A stretch of 14,705 bases of DNA, from positions 1 through 14,705 of the forward strand of contig JBDTIS010000233.1 in assembly GCA_039936235.1 (NCBI GenBank), in the 5' to 3' direction. Each line of letters begins with the position of its first letter. The stretch's first letter is position 1. Under the pieces are notes generated by a model. The model did no database searches and was not told where the DNA came from. It worked only from the letters and a program-made list of their open reading frames with translations. This DNA comes from CAHJXF01 sp039936235. Lineage in GTDB: Bacteria > Pseudomonadota > Gammaproteobacteria > Burkholderiales > Burkholderiaceae_D. Below, in pieces: positions 7,171 through 14,471 of the stretch. The translations under genes and the position numbers were made by a program.

Positions 7171-8466
7171 TTAACTGGCCGCCGTCGCACCGATCGGGTT
7201 CGCCACGTCCGCCACGTCGTCGACCTTCCGGGTCGCATCGACGAACAAAGACGCCACGATACCGACGGCGAGCAGCCCGGCCGACACGCCGAACGGCACC
7301 TGGTAGCTCCCGGTCTTCTCGATCAGGTAGCCGAACGCGACCGGGGAGATCATTCCTGCGACGCCGAAGCCGGTATTCATCATGCCACCCGCGGTGCCGG
7401 CGTACCTGCCGGCGATATCCATCGGCAGACTCCACAACACCGCGTTCGTCAGTTCGAGGAAGAAGAAGGACGCCGACAGCAGCGCGACCGCCACTACCGG
7501 ATCGTTCGCACCGACGACCGGCAGGATGAAGACGAGGGCGCCACCCTGACCGATCACGAGCATGATGCGACGCGCGATCTTGAGGTTGCCGGTGCGCTTG
7601 TAGATCTGGTCGGAAACCACGCCGCCGAGCGTATCGCCGACCACGCCCGCGAGCAGCGGCAGCGACGCGAACAGCGCGAGCTGCTTCAGGTCGAAACCGC
7701 GCGCGTCCTTGAGGTAGGAAGGCAGCCAGGTCAGGAACACCCACAGCGACCAGCCGTAGCAGAAGTCCACGAATGTCACGAGCCACATCTTCCGGATCAT
7801 CTCGGCCCACGGCGTCTTGCCGCGCGACGTCTGCTTCATCTTCGCGGTATCGATCCCGATCTCTTTCAACTCGCCGGGCGTCATCCACTTGTGTTCGATC
7901 GGGGTGTTCCGGAAGAACCAGACATACAGGGCCGTCCACAGCAGGCTCAGCACGCCGAGCGCGATGAACGACTCGCGCCAGCCGTACCACGCGACGATGC
8001 CGATGACGATCGGGGGCGTCACCGCGCCGCCGAGACGCGCGAAGCTGTGCGTGAGGCCTTGCGCGAAGCCGCGTTCCGTGGACGGCAACCAGAACGTGAA
8101 CGCGCGGGTGGCGGTGGGGAACGCACCACCTTCGCCCAGGCCCAGGATCATGCGGAACACGAGCAGCGACGTAAGTCCCCACGCGAATCCGCACAGGATG
8201 GTCGCGGTCGCCCAGATCAGGCTGAGTACGGTCAGCACGATGCGCGGTCCGAACTTGTCGGCGCACCAGCCGCCGAAGATCTGCATCGCAGCGTACGGGT
8301 AGGCAAATGCGGAGAACAGAATGCCGAGTTCGGTCGGCGACAAGCCGAACTCCTTGCGAATGAACGGGGCCGCCACCGAGATGTTCACCCGATCGATGTA
8401 GGCGACGAAATACAGCATGCACATCAGACCGAGAATCAGGTGTCTGACCTTGAACATTCGCTTCAC
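7171..8466 (-). CDS. sauU: MFS transporter, probable sulfoacetate importer
   Basis: This inner-membrane permease of the major facilitator superfamily resembles the anion:cation symporter branch and is the probable uptake system for sulfoacetate. Hydrophobic stretches along the whole length fit 12 membrane helices. The first helix is followed by YIDRVNIS (residues 23-30), common in this branch, and the loop between helices 2 and 3 carries the MFS motif GGWCADKFGPR at 65-75. The GTG at 8466 is chosen as start because AAAGGAG stands six bases before it, giving 431 residues. The frame stays open upstream to a TTG at 8517, but that would put the operator inside the coding region and has no ribosome site; an ATG at 8457 is spaced too far from AAAGGAG. 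It is the first gene of the sauUST transcript and follows sauR. Confidence 0.86.
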   Translation of the reverse strand: MKRMFKVRHLILGLMCMLYFVAYIDRVNISVAAPFIRKEFGLSPTELGILFSAFAYPYAAMQIFGGWCADKFGPRIVLTVLSLIWATATILCGFAWGLTSLLVFRMILGLGEGGAFPTATRAFTFWLPSTERGFAQGLTHSFARLGGAVTPPIVIGIVAWYGWRESFIALGVLSLLWTALYVWFFRNTPIEHKWMTPGELKEIGIDTAKMKQTSRGKTPWAEMIRKMWLVTFVDFCYGWSLWVFLTWLPSYLKDARGFDLKQLALFASLPLLAGVVGDTLGGVVSDQIYKRTGNLKIARRIMLVIGQGGALVFILPVVGANDPVVAVALLSASFFFLELTNAVLWSLPMDIAGRYAGTAGGMMNTGFGVAGMISPVAFGYLIEKTGSYQVPFGVSAGLLAVGIVASLFVDATRKVDDVADVANPIGATAAS

Positions 8467-8510
8467 GGCTGTCTCCTTTGATCGTGCTGAGCACGTCACG
8501 TCACTTATAT

Positions 8511-8527
8511 GTTCCAAATAATGGAAC
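8511..8527. promoter_or_regulatory. Perfect 6-5-6 inverted repeat, candidate SauR operator
   Basis: GTTCCA (8511-8516) and TGGAAC (8522-8527) form a perfect inverted repeat around five AT bases, between the sauU promoter and its start codon. Size and symmetry fit IclR-family operators. A position just downstream of the predicted transcription start would suit repression by SauR. Confidence 0.6.
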
Positions 8528-8530
8528 GTC

Positions 8531-8547
8531 GTATGACTATCTGGAAC
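8531..8547. promoter_or_regulatory. Second, imperfect copy of the operator
   Basis: GTATGA-N5-TGGAAC repeats the layout of the perfect dyad exactly 20 bases away, about two helical turns. The right arm TGGAAC (8542-8547) is identical and the left arm matches at three of six positions. Same-face spacing suggests cooperative binding of a regulator tetramer. It overlaps the predicted transcription start of sauU. Confidence 0.45.
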
Positions 8548-8549
8548 AC

Positions 8550-8578
8550 AGGTTAAGCCAGGAATTCTGGCCGGTCAA
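8550..8578 (-). promoter_or_regulatory. Sigma70-like promoter of the sauUST operon
   Basis: Read on the minus strand, TTGACC (8573-8578) matches the -35 consensus at five of six bases and is separated by exactly 17 bases from TAACCT (8550-8555), a weaker -10. Transcription would start near 8543 and leave a leader of about 75 bases before the GTG of sauU. The weak -10 and the surrounding dyads suggest a regulated promoter. Confidence 0.5.
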
Positions 8579-8591
8579 TACGAAATTTCGT
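8557..8591. promoter_or_regulatory. Two further palindromes in and above the sauU promoter
   Basis: GCCAG (8557-8561) and CTGGC (8567-8571) form a perfect 5-5-5 inverted repeat that fills the promoter spacer. ACGAAATTTCGT at 8580-8591 is a perfect 12-base palindrome abutting the upstream side of the -35 box. Neither has the GTTCCA sequence, so they may bind another regulator or another face of SauR. Confidence 0.4.
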
Positions 8592-8677
8592 GACGAGGTG
8601 GGTGGAACCGCGAGGGCGGGCCTCCGCAATGGTGCCGCGACGGGCGTGCGCATCGCATTCGGTCGCCCGGACCGGCA

Positions 8678-9430
8678 TCACGGGCGATAACCGAGCGTGC
8701 TGCTCGCGTCGCGCGCGCAGGCCATCAACTGATCGGCAAGACTGCGCGCCTGGATTCGGCCGAAGCGTACGTAAGGAACGCTCATTCCCGCTGCGGCTAC
8801 CGGCATGCCGCGCGCGTCGAACACGGGGACCCCGAGGCCGCCTACGCCGAGGCGCCACTCTTCGCGGTTCTCCGCGTAGCCGCGGTCGCGCGTGCGCTGA
8901 AGGTCGGCTTCGAGCGCGTCGAAGTCGGTGATCGTGTTCGGCGTGTGGGAGGCGAGACAGCCGAGTCGTTGTCGCAGTGCCTCGCCGTCCAGGTGCGCCG
9001 CCGCGAGCAGGGCCTTGCCGGACGCGACGCAGTAAGCGGGAGCGCGGCCACCGATGCGCGAATAGGCGGCGACCGGCAGGGGACTGTCGAACTTGTCGAG
9101 ATAGATGATCTCGGCGCCGTCGAGAGCGGCCAGGTGGATCGTCTCGCCGGTGGCCTGCGCCAGTCGTGCGAGGTGCGGCTGCACCAGCGTGCCGAGGTCC
9201 GCCGCGTTGCCCACCAGCGTGCCGACCTCGAACAGCCGGAAGCTCGGCCGATAGGTGCCGCCGGCACCATCCTGCACGGCCCAGCCGCATGCGACCAGCG
9301 TCTGCAGCGTGCGGTGCGCGTTGCTGCGGGCGATGTCGAAGGCTTGCGCCACGTCTGCGACCCGGCATTCGCGCTGCTGACGCGCGAGCCATTCGAGCAC
9401 TGCCAGGCCCTTGACGAGAGTGGAGTCCAT
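8678..9430 (-). CDS. sauR: IclR-family regulator of sulfoacetate genes
   Basis: This is the IclR-type regulator that precedes sauUST on the same strand, matching the sauRSTU arrangement described in Cupriavidus necator. Counting from the ATG at 9430 (250 residues), the winged helix-turn-helix spans about 4-66 with FDIARSNAHRTLQTLVACGW as recognition region. The ligand-binding domain follows, with EIIYLDKFDS, the family segment PAYCVASGKALLAA and YAENREEWRLGVGGLGVPV. The ATG at 9430 is preferred over an in-frame ATG at 9499 because the extra 23 residues are arginine-rich and unlike the family, and an AT-rich TTAAAT (promoter-like) lies inside that stretch; neither start has a good Shine-Dalgarno. 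A 211-base gap with promoter and dyads separates it from sauU. Ligand and sign of regulation are not visible. Confidence 0.82.
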   Translation of the reverse strand: MDSTLVKGLAVLEWLARQQRECRVADVAQAFDIARSNAHRTLQTLVACGWAVQDGAGGTYRPSFRLFEVGTLVGNAADLGTLVQPHLARLAQATGETIHLAALDGAEIIYLDKFDSPLPVAAYSRIGGRAPAYCVASGKALLAAAHLDGEALRQRLGCLASHTPNTITDFDALEADLQRTRDRGYAENREEWRLGVGGLGVPVFDARGMPVAAAGMSVPYVRFGRIQARSLADQLMACARDASSTLGYRP

Positions 9431-9452
9431 CGACGGGATGCACGCGTGAGTT

Positions 9453-9523
9453 GTTCGTCCGCGGGTGCGGCCGAGGATGGAATTTAACCCAGCTCGCATC
9501 GCGACGATGGCGGTTCGTCCGCG
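9453..9523. repeat. Direct repeat GTTCGTCCGCG upstream of sauR
   Basis: The 11-base word GTTCGTCCGCG occurs at 9453-9463 and again at 9513-9523, exactly 60 bases apart, flanking the AT-rich TTTAA block just upstream of the preferred sauR start. It could be a paired regulator site or chance in GC-rich sequence. No copy was noticed at the sauU promoter. Confidence 0.3.
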
Positions 9524-9562
9524 ATGCGGGCGGGGCAGCCGTCGCTAGCGCGCTCATCCCTG

Positions 9563-10305
9563 TCATTTCTCACAAATCAGAATCTTGATGGCCGTGTTCA
9601 CCGCGCGTTGCTTCGACCGCGCGATCTCCGAGATGACCCCGACCCGGCTCAGCGTCCCGCGCGACTCGAAGACAATGGTCCTGCTTTGAAGAAGGGGTGC
9701 ACGCGCAGAGGACCGAGGTCAAGACGACGGTCATCGAGATCATGTGCACGCGCGAACTCGGCGATTCGTTCCGTCGCGACGCCGTCGCGCAGCCGGTCCG
9801 GTTCCTCAACCAGCATGAACAGCGCTGACGTCCAGACCTTGGCTTCGTCGATCTGCCGGCCGAGGAAATAGATCGGACGAAAGCCGTAAGGTCCGTTCAC
9901 CGCGTCGACATCGATCGTTCCCTGCACGTCGCGCGGCATCTCCGATTCGTTCATGCGCTCGATGGCGAGAAACAGCTCTGCGCCGCTGATCTCCCAGTCG
10001 AAACTCGGGCAGTGCACGAAAGGATTGCCGTCGAGTGGATTTCCCACCTCGACGTAGCCGTCGATGATTTCCTGTAGCCGGATGCGGCATCGATCAAGGT
10101 CGCTAACGTCGATTTCGATGGCATCGGCGTCTCCGTAGGTATCGCTGTGAAATCCAATGGCTGTCGGTCCTTCGCGCCAGCACGCTTCTTCCTTGTGTTC
10201 GAACCTGCGACCCGTAAAGCTGCTGATGGTGGCTGTTCGTCGCCCGCCATCGAGGCACCGATCTTGTGTCCGCGCCGCATCGCATCGCCGTGGTCCGCCG
10301 TGCAA
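9563..10305 (-). pseudogene. Hypothetical gene, frameshifted near the 3' end and lacking a clear start
   Basis: I do not recognise this gene. One minus-strand frame has convincing coding character from about 10240 to 9690 (for example GFHSDTYGDADAIEIDVSD, DWEISGAELFLAIERMNES, GPYGFRPIYFLGRQIDEAKV), with GC-ending codons; its stop is at 9649. Close to 9690 the coding signal appears to move to another frame, which reads TIVFESRGTLSRVGVISEIA and then RSKQRAVNTAIKILICEK before a stop at 9563-9565. That second frame has several stops upstream of about 9720 and no start of its own. This is best read as one gene broken by a small indel, or as a sequencing error. No plausible ATG exists at the front: the nearest is far upstream inside the LysR 3' end, and the TTG at 10305 used here has no ribosome site. 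The product looks soluble and acidic. It may be a remnant unrelated to sulfonate metabolism. Confidence 0.45.
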
Positions 10306-10489
10306 GCCGGGCAACGATTGCGAGTTCGCCGGGGGCGTCGCAACGAAGCGAGCCGATGGCGACGACCGCCCGACCTTTCTCGGGGATCGCGAATGCCGAA
10401 CCGACTGAAGGAATTCCGCCGCAGTATCGACATGAGTCCGACGAGCCGCGCACCGTGGGAGGCCATCAAACACGTCCCATGAGCTTGAA
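10306..10489. other. Spacer between the broken gene and the LysR stop
   Basis: No gene, clear promoter, terminator or repeat is seen here. The frame of the downstream remnant stays open through it, but residue composition is poor (rich in Arg and Ser), so it is probably non-coding or the decayed 5' end of that gene. Confidence 0.35.
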
Positions 10490-11410
10490 TCAAGAAACGA
10501 GGAGACGTGCGGCAGCGACGCAATGCCGGACGAAGTCGTCGGCACCGGCGCCGAGTCGCTTGCCGCGATGCAGCACGATCGCGAGGCGACGAATCGAAGG
10601 CGGCAGGCGTGTCTTCAGTTCGACCATCGTGCCTTGCGCCAGAGCCTGCGCCACGGCATGGCGCGACAGAAAGCCGAGCGCCACCCCGGTCATCACCAGT
10701 CGCTTGATGGTCTCCGGACTACCGAGCTCGAAGGCGACATTGGCGTGCCCGAGGTGCTCCACCAGCCATCGATCGGCGGCCTCGCGCGTGCCCGAGCCGA
10801 TCTCGCGCAGCGCCCATTCGGCGTCACGCAGCAGCCGCGGCGTGGCAGTGCGGCCGGCGAGCGGGTGATCCGGCGAAGCAACGATCACCAACTCGTCCTT
10901 GATCCATGGCTTGACGACGAGATCGGGATGGGTCTGGGAGCCCTCGACGAAGCCGACGTCGACATCGAAGGCCGCCACCGAGGCAATCACGTCGCTGGTG
11001 TTGCCGATCGACAGGCGCACCGGGCTCTTCGGGTGGCGACCCTTCCAGGCACCGACGAGCTCGGGCAGGATGCACTCGCCGATGGTCAGGCTTGCGCCGA
11101 CCCGCAACGGCGCGAGATGCTCGCCACTGAACAACTGCTGCACGCCGGCGGCCTCGTCCAGCATCGACGCGGCGCGCGGCAGTAGCGCGCGGCCGTTTTC
11201 ATTGAGCACCAGCCGCCGACCGACGCGATCGAACAGTTTCGCGCCGATCGCGGATTCGAGTTCGGCCAGCGCGGTGCTGGCGGCCGACTGTGAACGCGCC
11301 ACCCTCTCGGCGGCGGCCCGCGTCGAGCCGCCGCGCGCGGTCGCGACGAACACCTCGAGCTGGCGCAGGTTCAGTCGCAGGCGAGATACGGCAACCGCGG
11401 GCACAGGCAT
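10490..11410 (-). CDS. LysR-type transcriptional regulator, divergent from soeA
   Basis: This 306-residue protein has the LysR plan: a DNA-binding helix-turn-helix at about residues 12-72 (LRQLEVFVATARGGSTRAAA, then SQSAASTALAELESAIGAKL and FDRVGRRLVLNENG), a linker helix, and a periplasmic-binding-protein-like effector domain from about 95. That domain begins LRVGASLTIGECILPELV and includes the segment GSGTREAADRWL and VMTGVALGFLSRHAV. The ATG at 11410 gives a ten-residue leader before the helix-turn-helix. It is transcribed away from soeA across about 130 bases that hold a LysR-type dyad, the usual arrangement for a LysR protein that controls its divergent neighbour. Sulfite or a related sulfur signal is a possible effector, by inference only. 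Confidence 0.9.
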   Translation of the reverse strand: MPVPAVAVSRLRLNLRQLEVFVATARGGSTRAAAERVARSQSAASTALAELESAIGAKLFDRVGRRLVLNENGRALLPRAASMLDEAAGVQQLFSGEHLAPLRVGASLTIGECILPELVGAWKGRHPKSPVRLSIGNTSDVIASVAAFDVDVGFVEGSQTHPDLVVKPWIKDELVIVASPDHPLAGRTATPRLLRDAEWALREIGSGTREAADRWLVEHLGHANVAFELGSPETIKRLVMTGVALGFLSRHAVAQALAQGTMVELKTRLPPSIRRLAIVLHRGKRLGAGADDFVRHCVAAARLLVS

Positions 11411-11430
11411 CGGTTCGACTCCGGTCGATC

Positions 11431-11457
11431 GATTTGATTTTCAGATCGGTATGACCG
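11431..11457. promoter_or_regulatory. LysR-type binding site candidates between the LysR gene and soeA
   Basis: GATTTGA-TTT-TCAGATC at 11431-11447 is a dyad with one mismatch in seven pairs, and it contains the T-N11-A pattern (T11433, A11445) typical of LysR operators. Next to it, CGGT-ATG-ACCG at 11447-11457 is a second short inverted repeat. Two adjacent sites (recognition and activation) in a divergent intergenic region are usual for LysR control. Confidence 0.45.
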
Positions 11458-11543
11458 TGATTGTGCGCTTTTACCTTTCAGCACGAGTTGCTACGATGCG
11501 GGCTCCCGCGAAGCCTGTCGCGTGCGTCCGTTAGGAGATGCCG

Positions 11544-14471
11544 GTGTTCAAGTTCCTGTCCCGCGAGCCGCTGCACGATCCGCTCGGCTCGCCTACCGAC
11601 GAGATCACCGAGGTCAAGACCACGACCTGCTACATGTGTGCATGCCGGTGCGGCATCCGCGTGCACCTGCGCGACGGCGAGCTGCGCTACATCGACGGCA
11701 ATCCGGAGCATCCGCTGAACAAGGGCGTGATCTGCGCGAAAGGCGCATCCGGGATCATGAAGCAGAAGTCGCCCGCCCGACTTACCGAGCCGCTGCTGCG
11801 CAAGCCGGGCACCGATCGCGGTGCCGGTGAGTTCGACACGATCTCGTGGGATCGCGCTTTCCAGATCCTCGAAGACCGCCTGTCGAAGATCCGTTCGACC
11901 GATCCGAAGAAGTTCGCGCTGTTCACGGGTCGCGACCAGATGCAGGCGCTGACCGGCCTGTTCGCGAAGAACTACGGAACGCCGAACTACGCGGCGCACG
12001 GCGGCTTCTGTTCGGTCAACATGGCTGCCGGCATGATCTATACGATCGGCGGCAGCTTCTGGGAATTCGGCGGACCAGACCTCGAGCGCGCCCGGCTGTT
12101 CGTGATGATCGGCACGGCCGAGGACCATCACTCGAACCCGATGAAGATGGCGCTCGGCAAGTTCAAGCGCAACGGCGGTCGCTTCATCTCGATCAATCCG
12201 ATCCGGACCGGCTACTCGGCGATCGCCGACGAATGGATTCCGATCAGGCCCGGCACCGACGGCGCGCTCTTCATGGCGTTGATGCACGAGTTGATCGGGA
12301 ACGACCTGGTCGATCGCGCGTTCCTCAAGCGCTTCACCAACGCGCCGCAGCTGGTGGTGCTCGACGGTACCGAGCGCGAGGGGTTGTTCGCGTTCGATCC
12401 GGACCCGTCCAGGGGTCCGCCCGGCGACGGACGCGAGCCGCACAACAAGCTCGTCTACGACCTGGCCGACGGGACGATCAAGGCCGCCTATCCGGAAGGC
12501 AATGCCGACGGCACCGACCTGGCGCTCGAGGGGCGTTACACGCTCGCCGACGGCACGTCGGTGGCCCCGTCGTACCAGTTGCTGAAGGAACGCTGCGCGC
12601 CGTGCACGCCCGAGTGGGCCTCGGCGATCACCGGCATTCCCGCCGATCGCATCCGCAAGCTTGCCCGCGAGCTCGGCGAGACGGCGATGCAGCCGGGCCA
12701 CGACCTGCCGATCCCGTGGACCGACGCGTGGGGCAAGCGTCACGAGACGACACCGGGACGTCCGGTGGCGTTCCATGCGATGCGCGGGCTCGCGGCACAC
12801 TCGAACGGCTTCCAGACGATACGCGGGCTAGCGGTGATGATGAGCCTGCTCGGCACGATCGACGCAGCGGGCGGCTTCCGCCACAAGGCGCCGTATCCGC
12901 GCCACATCGTGCCGAACTTCCGGGCCTTCAATTCGCCCGAAATGCTGAAACCGAACACGCCACTGAATGCGGCGCCGCTCGGCTTTCCGGCCAGTCCGGA
13001 AGAACTCGCGATCAATGCCGACGGCTCGCCGATGCGGATCGACCACGCGTTCTCCTGGGAGCATCCGCTGTCGGCGCACGGGCTGATGCACACGGTGATC
13101 ACGAACGCCACGCGCGGCGATCCCTATCGACTCGACACGTTGATGATCTTCATGGCCAACATGGCCTGGAACTCGACGATGAATACGATGGGCGTGCGCG
13201 AGATGCTGAACGCGAAGAATGCGGACGGCGACTTCCAGATCCCGTTCCTGGTCGTGTGCGATGCGTTCCAGAGCGAGATGGTCGCGTTCGCGGATCTCGT
13301 GCTGCCCGACACGACGTACCTCGAGCGGCACGACGTGATGGGCATGCTCGACCGGCCGATCTCGGAGTTCGAGGGGCCCTGCGATTCGGTCCGCATCCCC
13401 GTGGTGGCGCCCACCGGCAACTGCAAGCCGTTCCAGGAAGTCCTGGTCGAACTCGGCTCGCGTCTCAAGCTGCCCGCGTTCACGACCGCGGAGGGCGCAC
13501 GGAAGTTCAAGGACTACCCGGACTTCGTCGTGAACTTCGAAGCGGCGCCCGGCGTGGGTTTCCTGATGGGCTGGCGCGGCGTGGACGGCACCGAACATCT
13601 GCGTGGCGCGCCGAATCCGAAGCAGTGGGAGATGTACGCTAAGAACAATTGCGTCTTCCAGTACCACCTGCCCGAGTCGATGCAGTACATGCGCAACTGG
13701 AATCGCGACTATCTCGACTTCTCGAAGGAGAAGGGATGGCGGCAGAAGAACGACGTGATCCAGCTGCAGATCTATTCGGACACGCTGCAGTTGTTTCGCC
13801 TGTCGGCCGGTGGCAAGGCCCAGGGACGCCAGCCTCCCGATCACCTCCGCGAGCGCATCGCAACCTACTTCGATCCGCTGCCGTTCTGGTACGAGCCGCT
13901 CGAATATGCGGCGACCGATACGAGCACCTACCCGCTGAACGCCATCACGCAGCGGCCGATGGCGATGTATCACTCGTGGGATTCGCAGAATGCCTGGTTG
14001 CGGCAGATCCACAGCCACAACTACCTGCAGGTGAACCCGCTGACGGCGCAGGCGGCAGGCATCGCCGACGGGGGTTGGTGTTGGGTCGAGAGCCAGTGGG
14101 GTCGCGTGCGCTGCATGCTGCGCTACAGCGAGGCGGTCGAGCCGGGCACCGTGTGGACCTGGAACGCGATCGGCAAGGCCGATGGCGCCTGGCAGCTGGC
14201 GCCCGGGGCCGACGAATCGCGCAAGGGCTTCCTGCTGAACCACCTGATCGCCGAAGATCTTCCGTTCGGCAGCGGGGGCGGCCGAATCAGCAATTCCGAT
14301 CCGGTCACCGGGCAGGCCGGCTGGTACGACGTGAGAGTGCGCATCCGGCCCGCAGAGCCCGACGAGGCCCAGGAGACATTTCCGCAGGTCGCCACGATGA
14401 AGTCGCCGCCGGGCGTGGTCGGCAAGCGGCCGAGCGTGTTGAGCTATTTCGCAGGACGGAGAAAATCATGA
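11544..14471 (+). CDS. soeA: Molybdopterin oxidoreductase, probable sulfite dehydrogenase catalytic subunit
   Basis: This is a large catalytic subunit of the DMSO reductase family, about 975 residues, resembling SoeA of the SoeABC sulfite-oxidising enzyme, which turns sulfite into sulfate on the cytoplasmic side of the membrane. Counting from the GTG, Cys29-x2-Cys32-x3-Cys36-x27-Cys64 is the N-terminal [4Fe-4S] motif. Cys156 in GGFCSVNMAAG is the probable molybdenum ligand, and the guanine dinucleotide cofactor region includes GTAEDHHSNPMKM and RFISINPIRTG. The C-terminal dinucleotide-binding domain holds QIHSHNYLQVNPLTAQ. No twin-arginine signal is present, so it should be cytoplasmic. AGGAG directly abuts an ATG at 11538, too close to initiate; the in-frame GTG at 11544 is six bases away and is chosen. 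The soeB-like gene overlaps the stop. A polysulfide or tetrathionate type enzyme is the family alternative; the sulfite-producing context favours SoeA. Confidence 0.83.
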   Translation: MFKFLSREPLHDPLGSPTDEITEVKTTTCYMCACRCGIRVHLRDGELRYIDGNPEHPLNKGVICAKGASGIMKQKSPARLTEPLLRKPGTDRGAGEFDTISWDRAFQILEDRLSKIRSTDPKKFALFTGRDQMQALTGLFAKNYGTPNYAAHGGFCSVNMAAGMIYTIGGSFWEFGGPDLERARLFVMIGTAEDHHSNPMKMALGKFKRNGGRFISINPIRTGYSAIADEWIPIRPGTDGALFMALMHELIGNDLVDRAFLKRFTNAPQLVVLDGTEREGLFAFDPDPSRGPPGDGREPHNKLVYDLADGTIKAAYPEGNADGTDLALEGRYTLADGTSVAPSYQLLKERCAPCTPEWASAITGIPADRIRKLARELGETAMQPGHDLPIPWTDAWGKRHETTPGRPVAFHAMRGLAAHSNGFQTIRGLAVMMSLLGTIDAAGGFRHKAPYPRHIVPNFRAFNSPEMLKPNTPLNAAPLGFPASPEELAINADGSPMRIDHAFSWEHPLSAHGLMHTVITNATRGDPYRLDTLMIFMANMAWNSTMNTMGVREMLNAKNADGDFQIPFLVVCDAFQSEMVAFADLVLPDTTYLERHDVMGMLDRPISEFEGPCDSVRIPVVAPTGNCKPFQEVLVELGSRLKLPAFTTAEGARKFKDYPDFVVNFEAAPGVGFLMGWRGVDGTEHLRGAPNPKQWEMYAKNNCVFQYHLPESMQYMRNWNRDYLDFSKEKGWRQKNDVIQLQIYSDTLQLFRLSAGGKAQGRQPPDHLRERIATYFDPLPFWYEPLEYAATDTSTYPLNAITQRPMAMYHSWDSQNAWLRQIHSHNYLQVNPLTAQAAGIADGGWCWVESQWGRVRCMLRYSEAVEPGTVWTWNAIGKADGAWQLAPGADESRKGFLLNHLIAEDLPFGSGGGRISNSDPVTGQAGWYDVRVRIRPAEPDEAQETFPQVATMKSPPGVVGKRPSVLSYFAGRRKS

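Noticed and set aside
6707..8494. Very long minus-strand open frame overlapping sauU and the start of sauS in another frame
   Set aside because: Its product is dominated by Arg and Asp with no fold motifs, while the overlapping SauU and SauS frames have full family signatures.
8467..8517. Upstream TTG start for SauU adding 17 residues
   Set aside because: It has no ribosome site, lies inside the candidate operator, and AAAGGAG is correctly spaced for the GTG at 8466.
11846..13642. Nearly 600-codon plus-strand frame inside soeA
   Set aside because: It is the +2 shadow of soeA, arginine-rich and motif-free.
12828..14243. Open frame of about 470 codons antisense to soeA
   Set aside because: His/Arg/Val-rich antisense shadow; no start signal or family resemblance.
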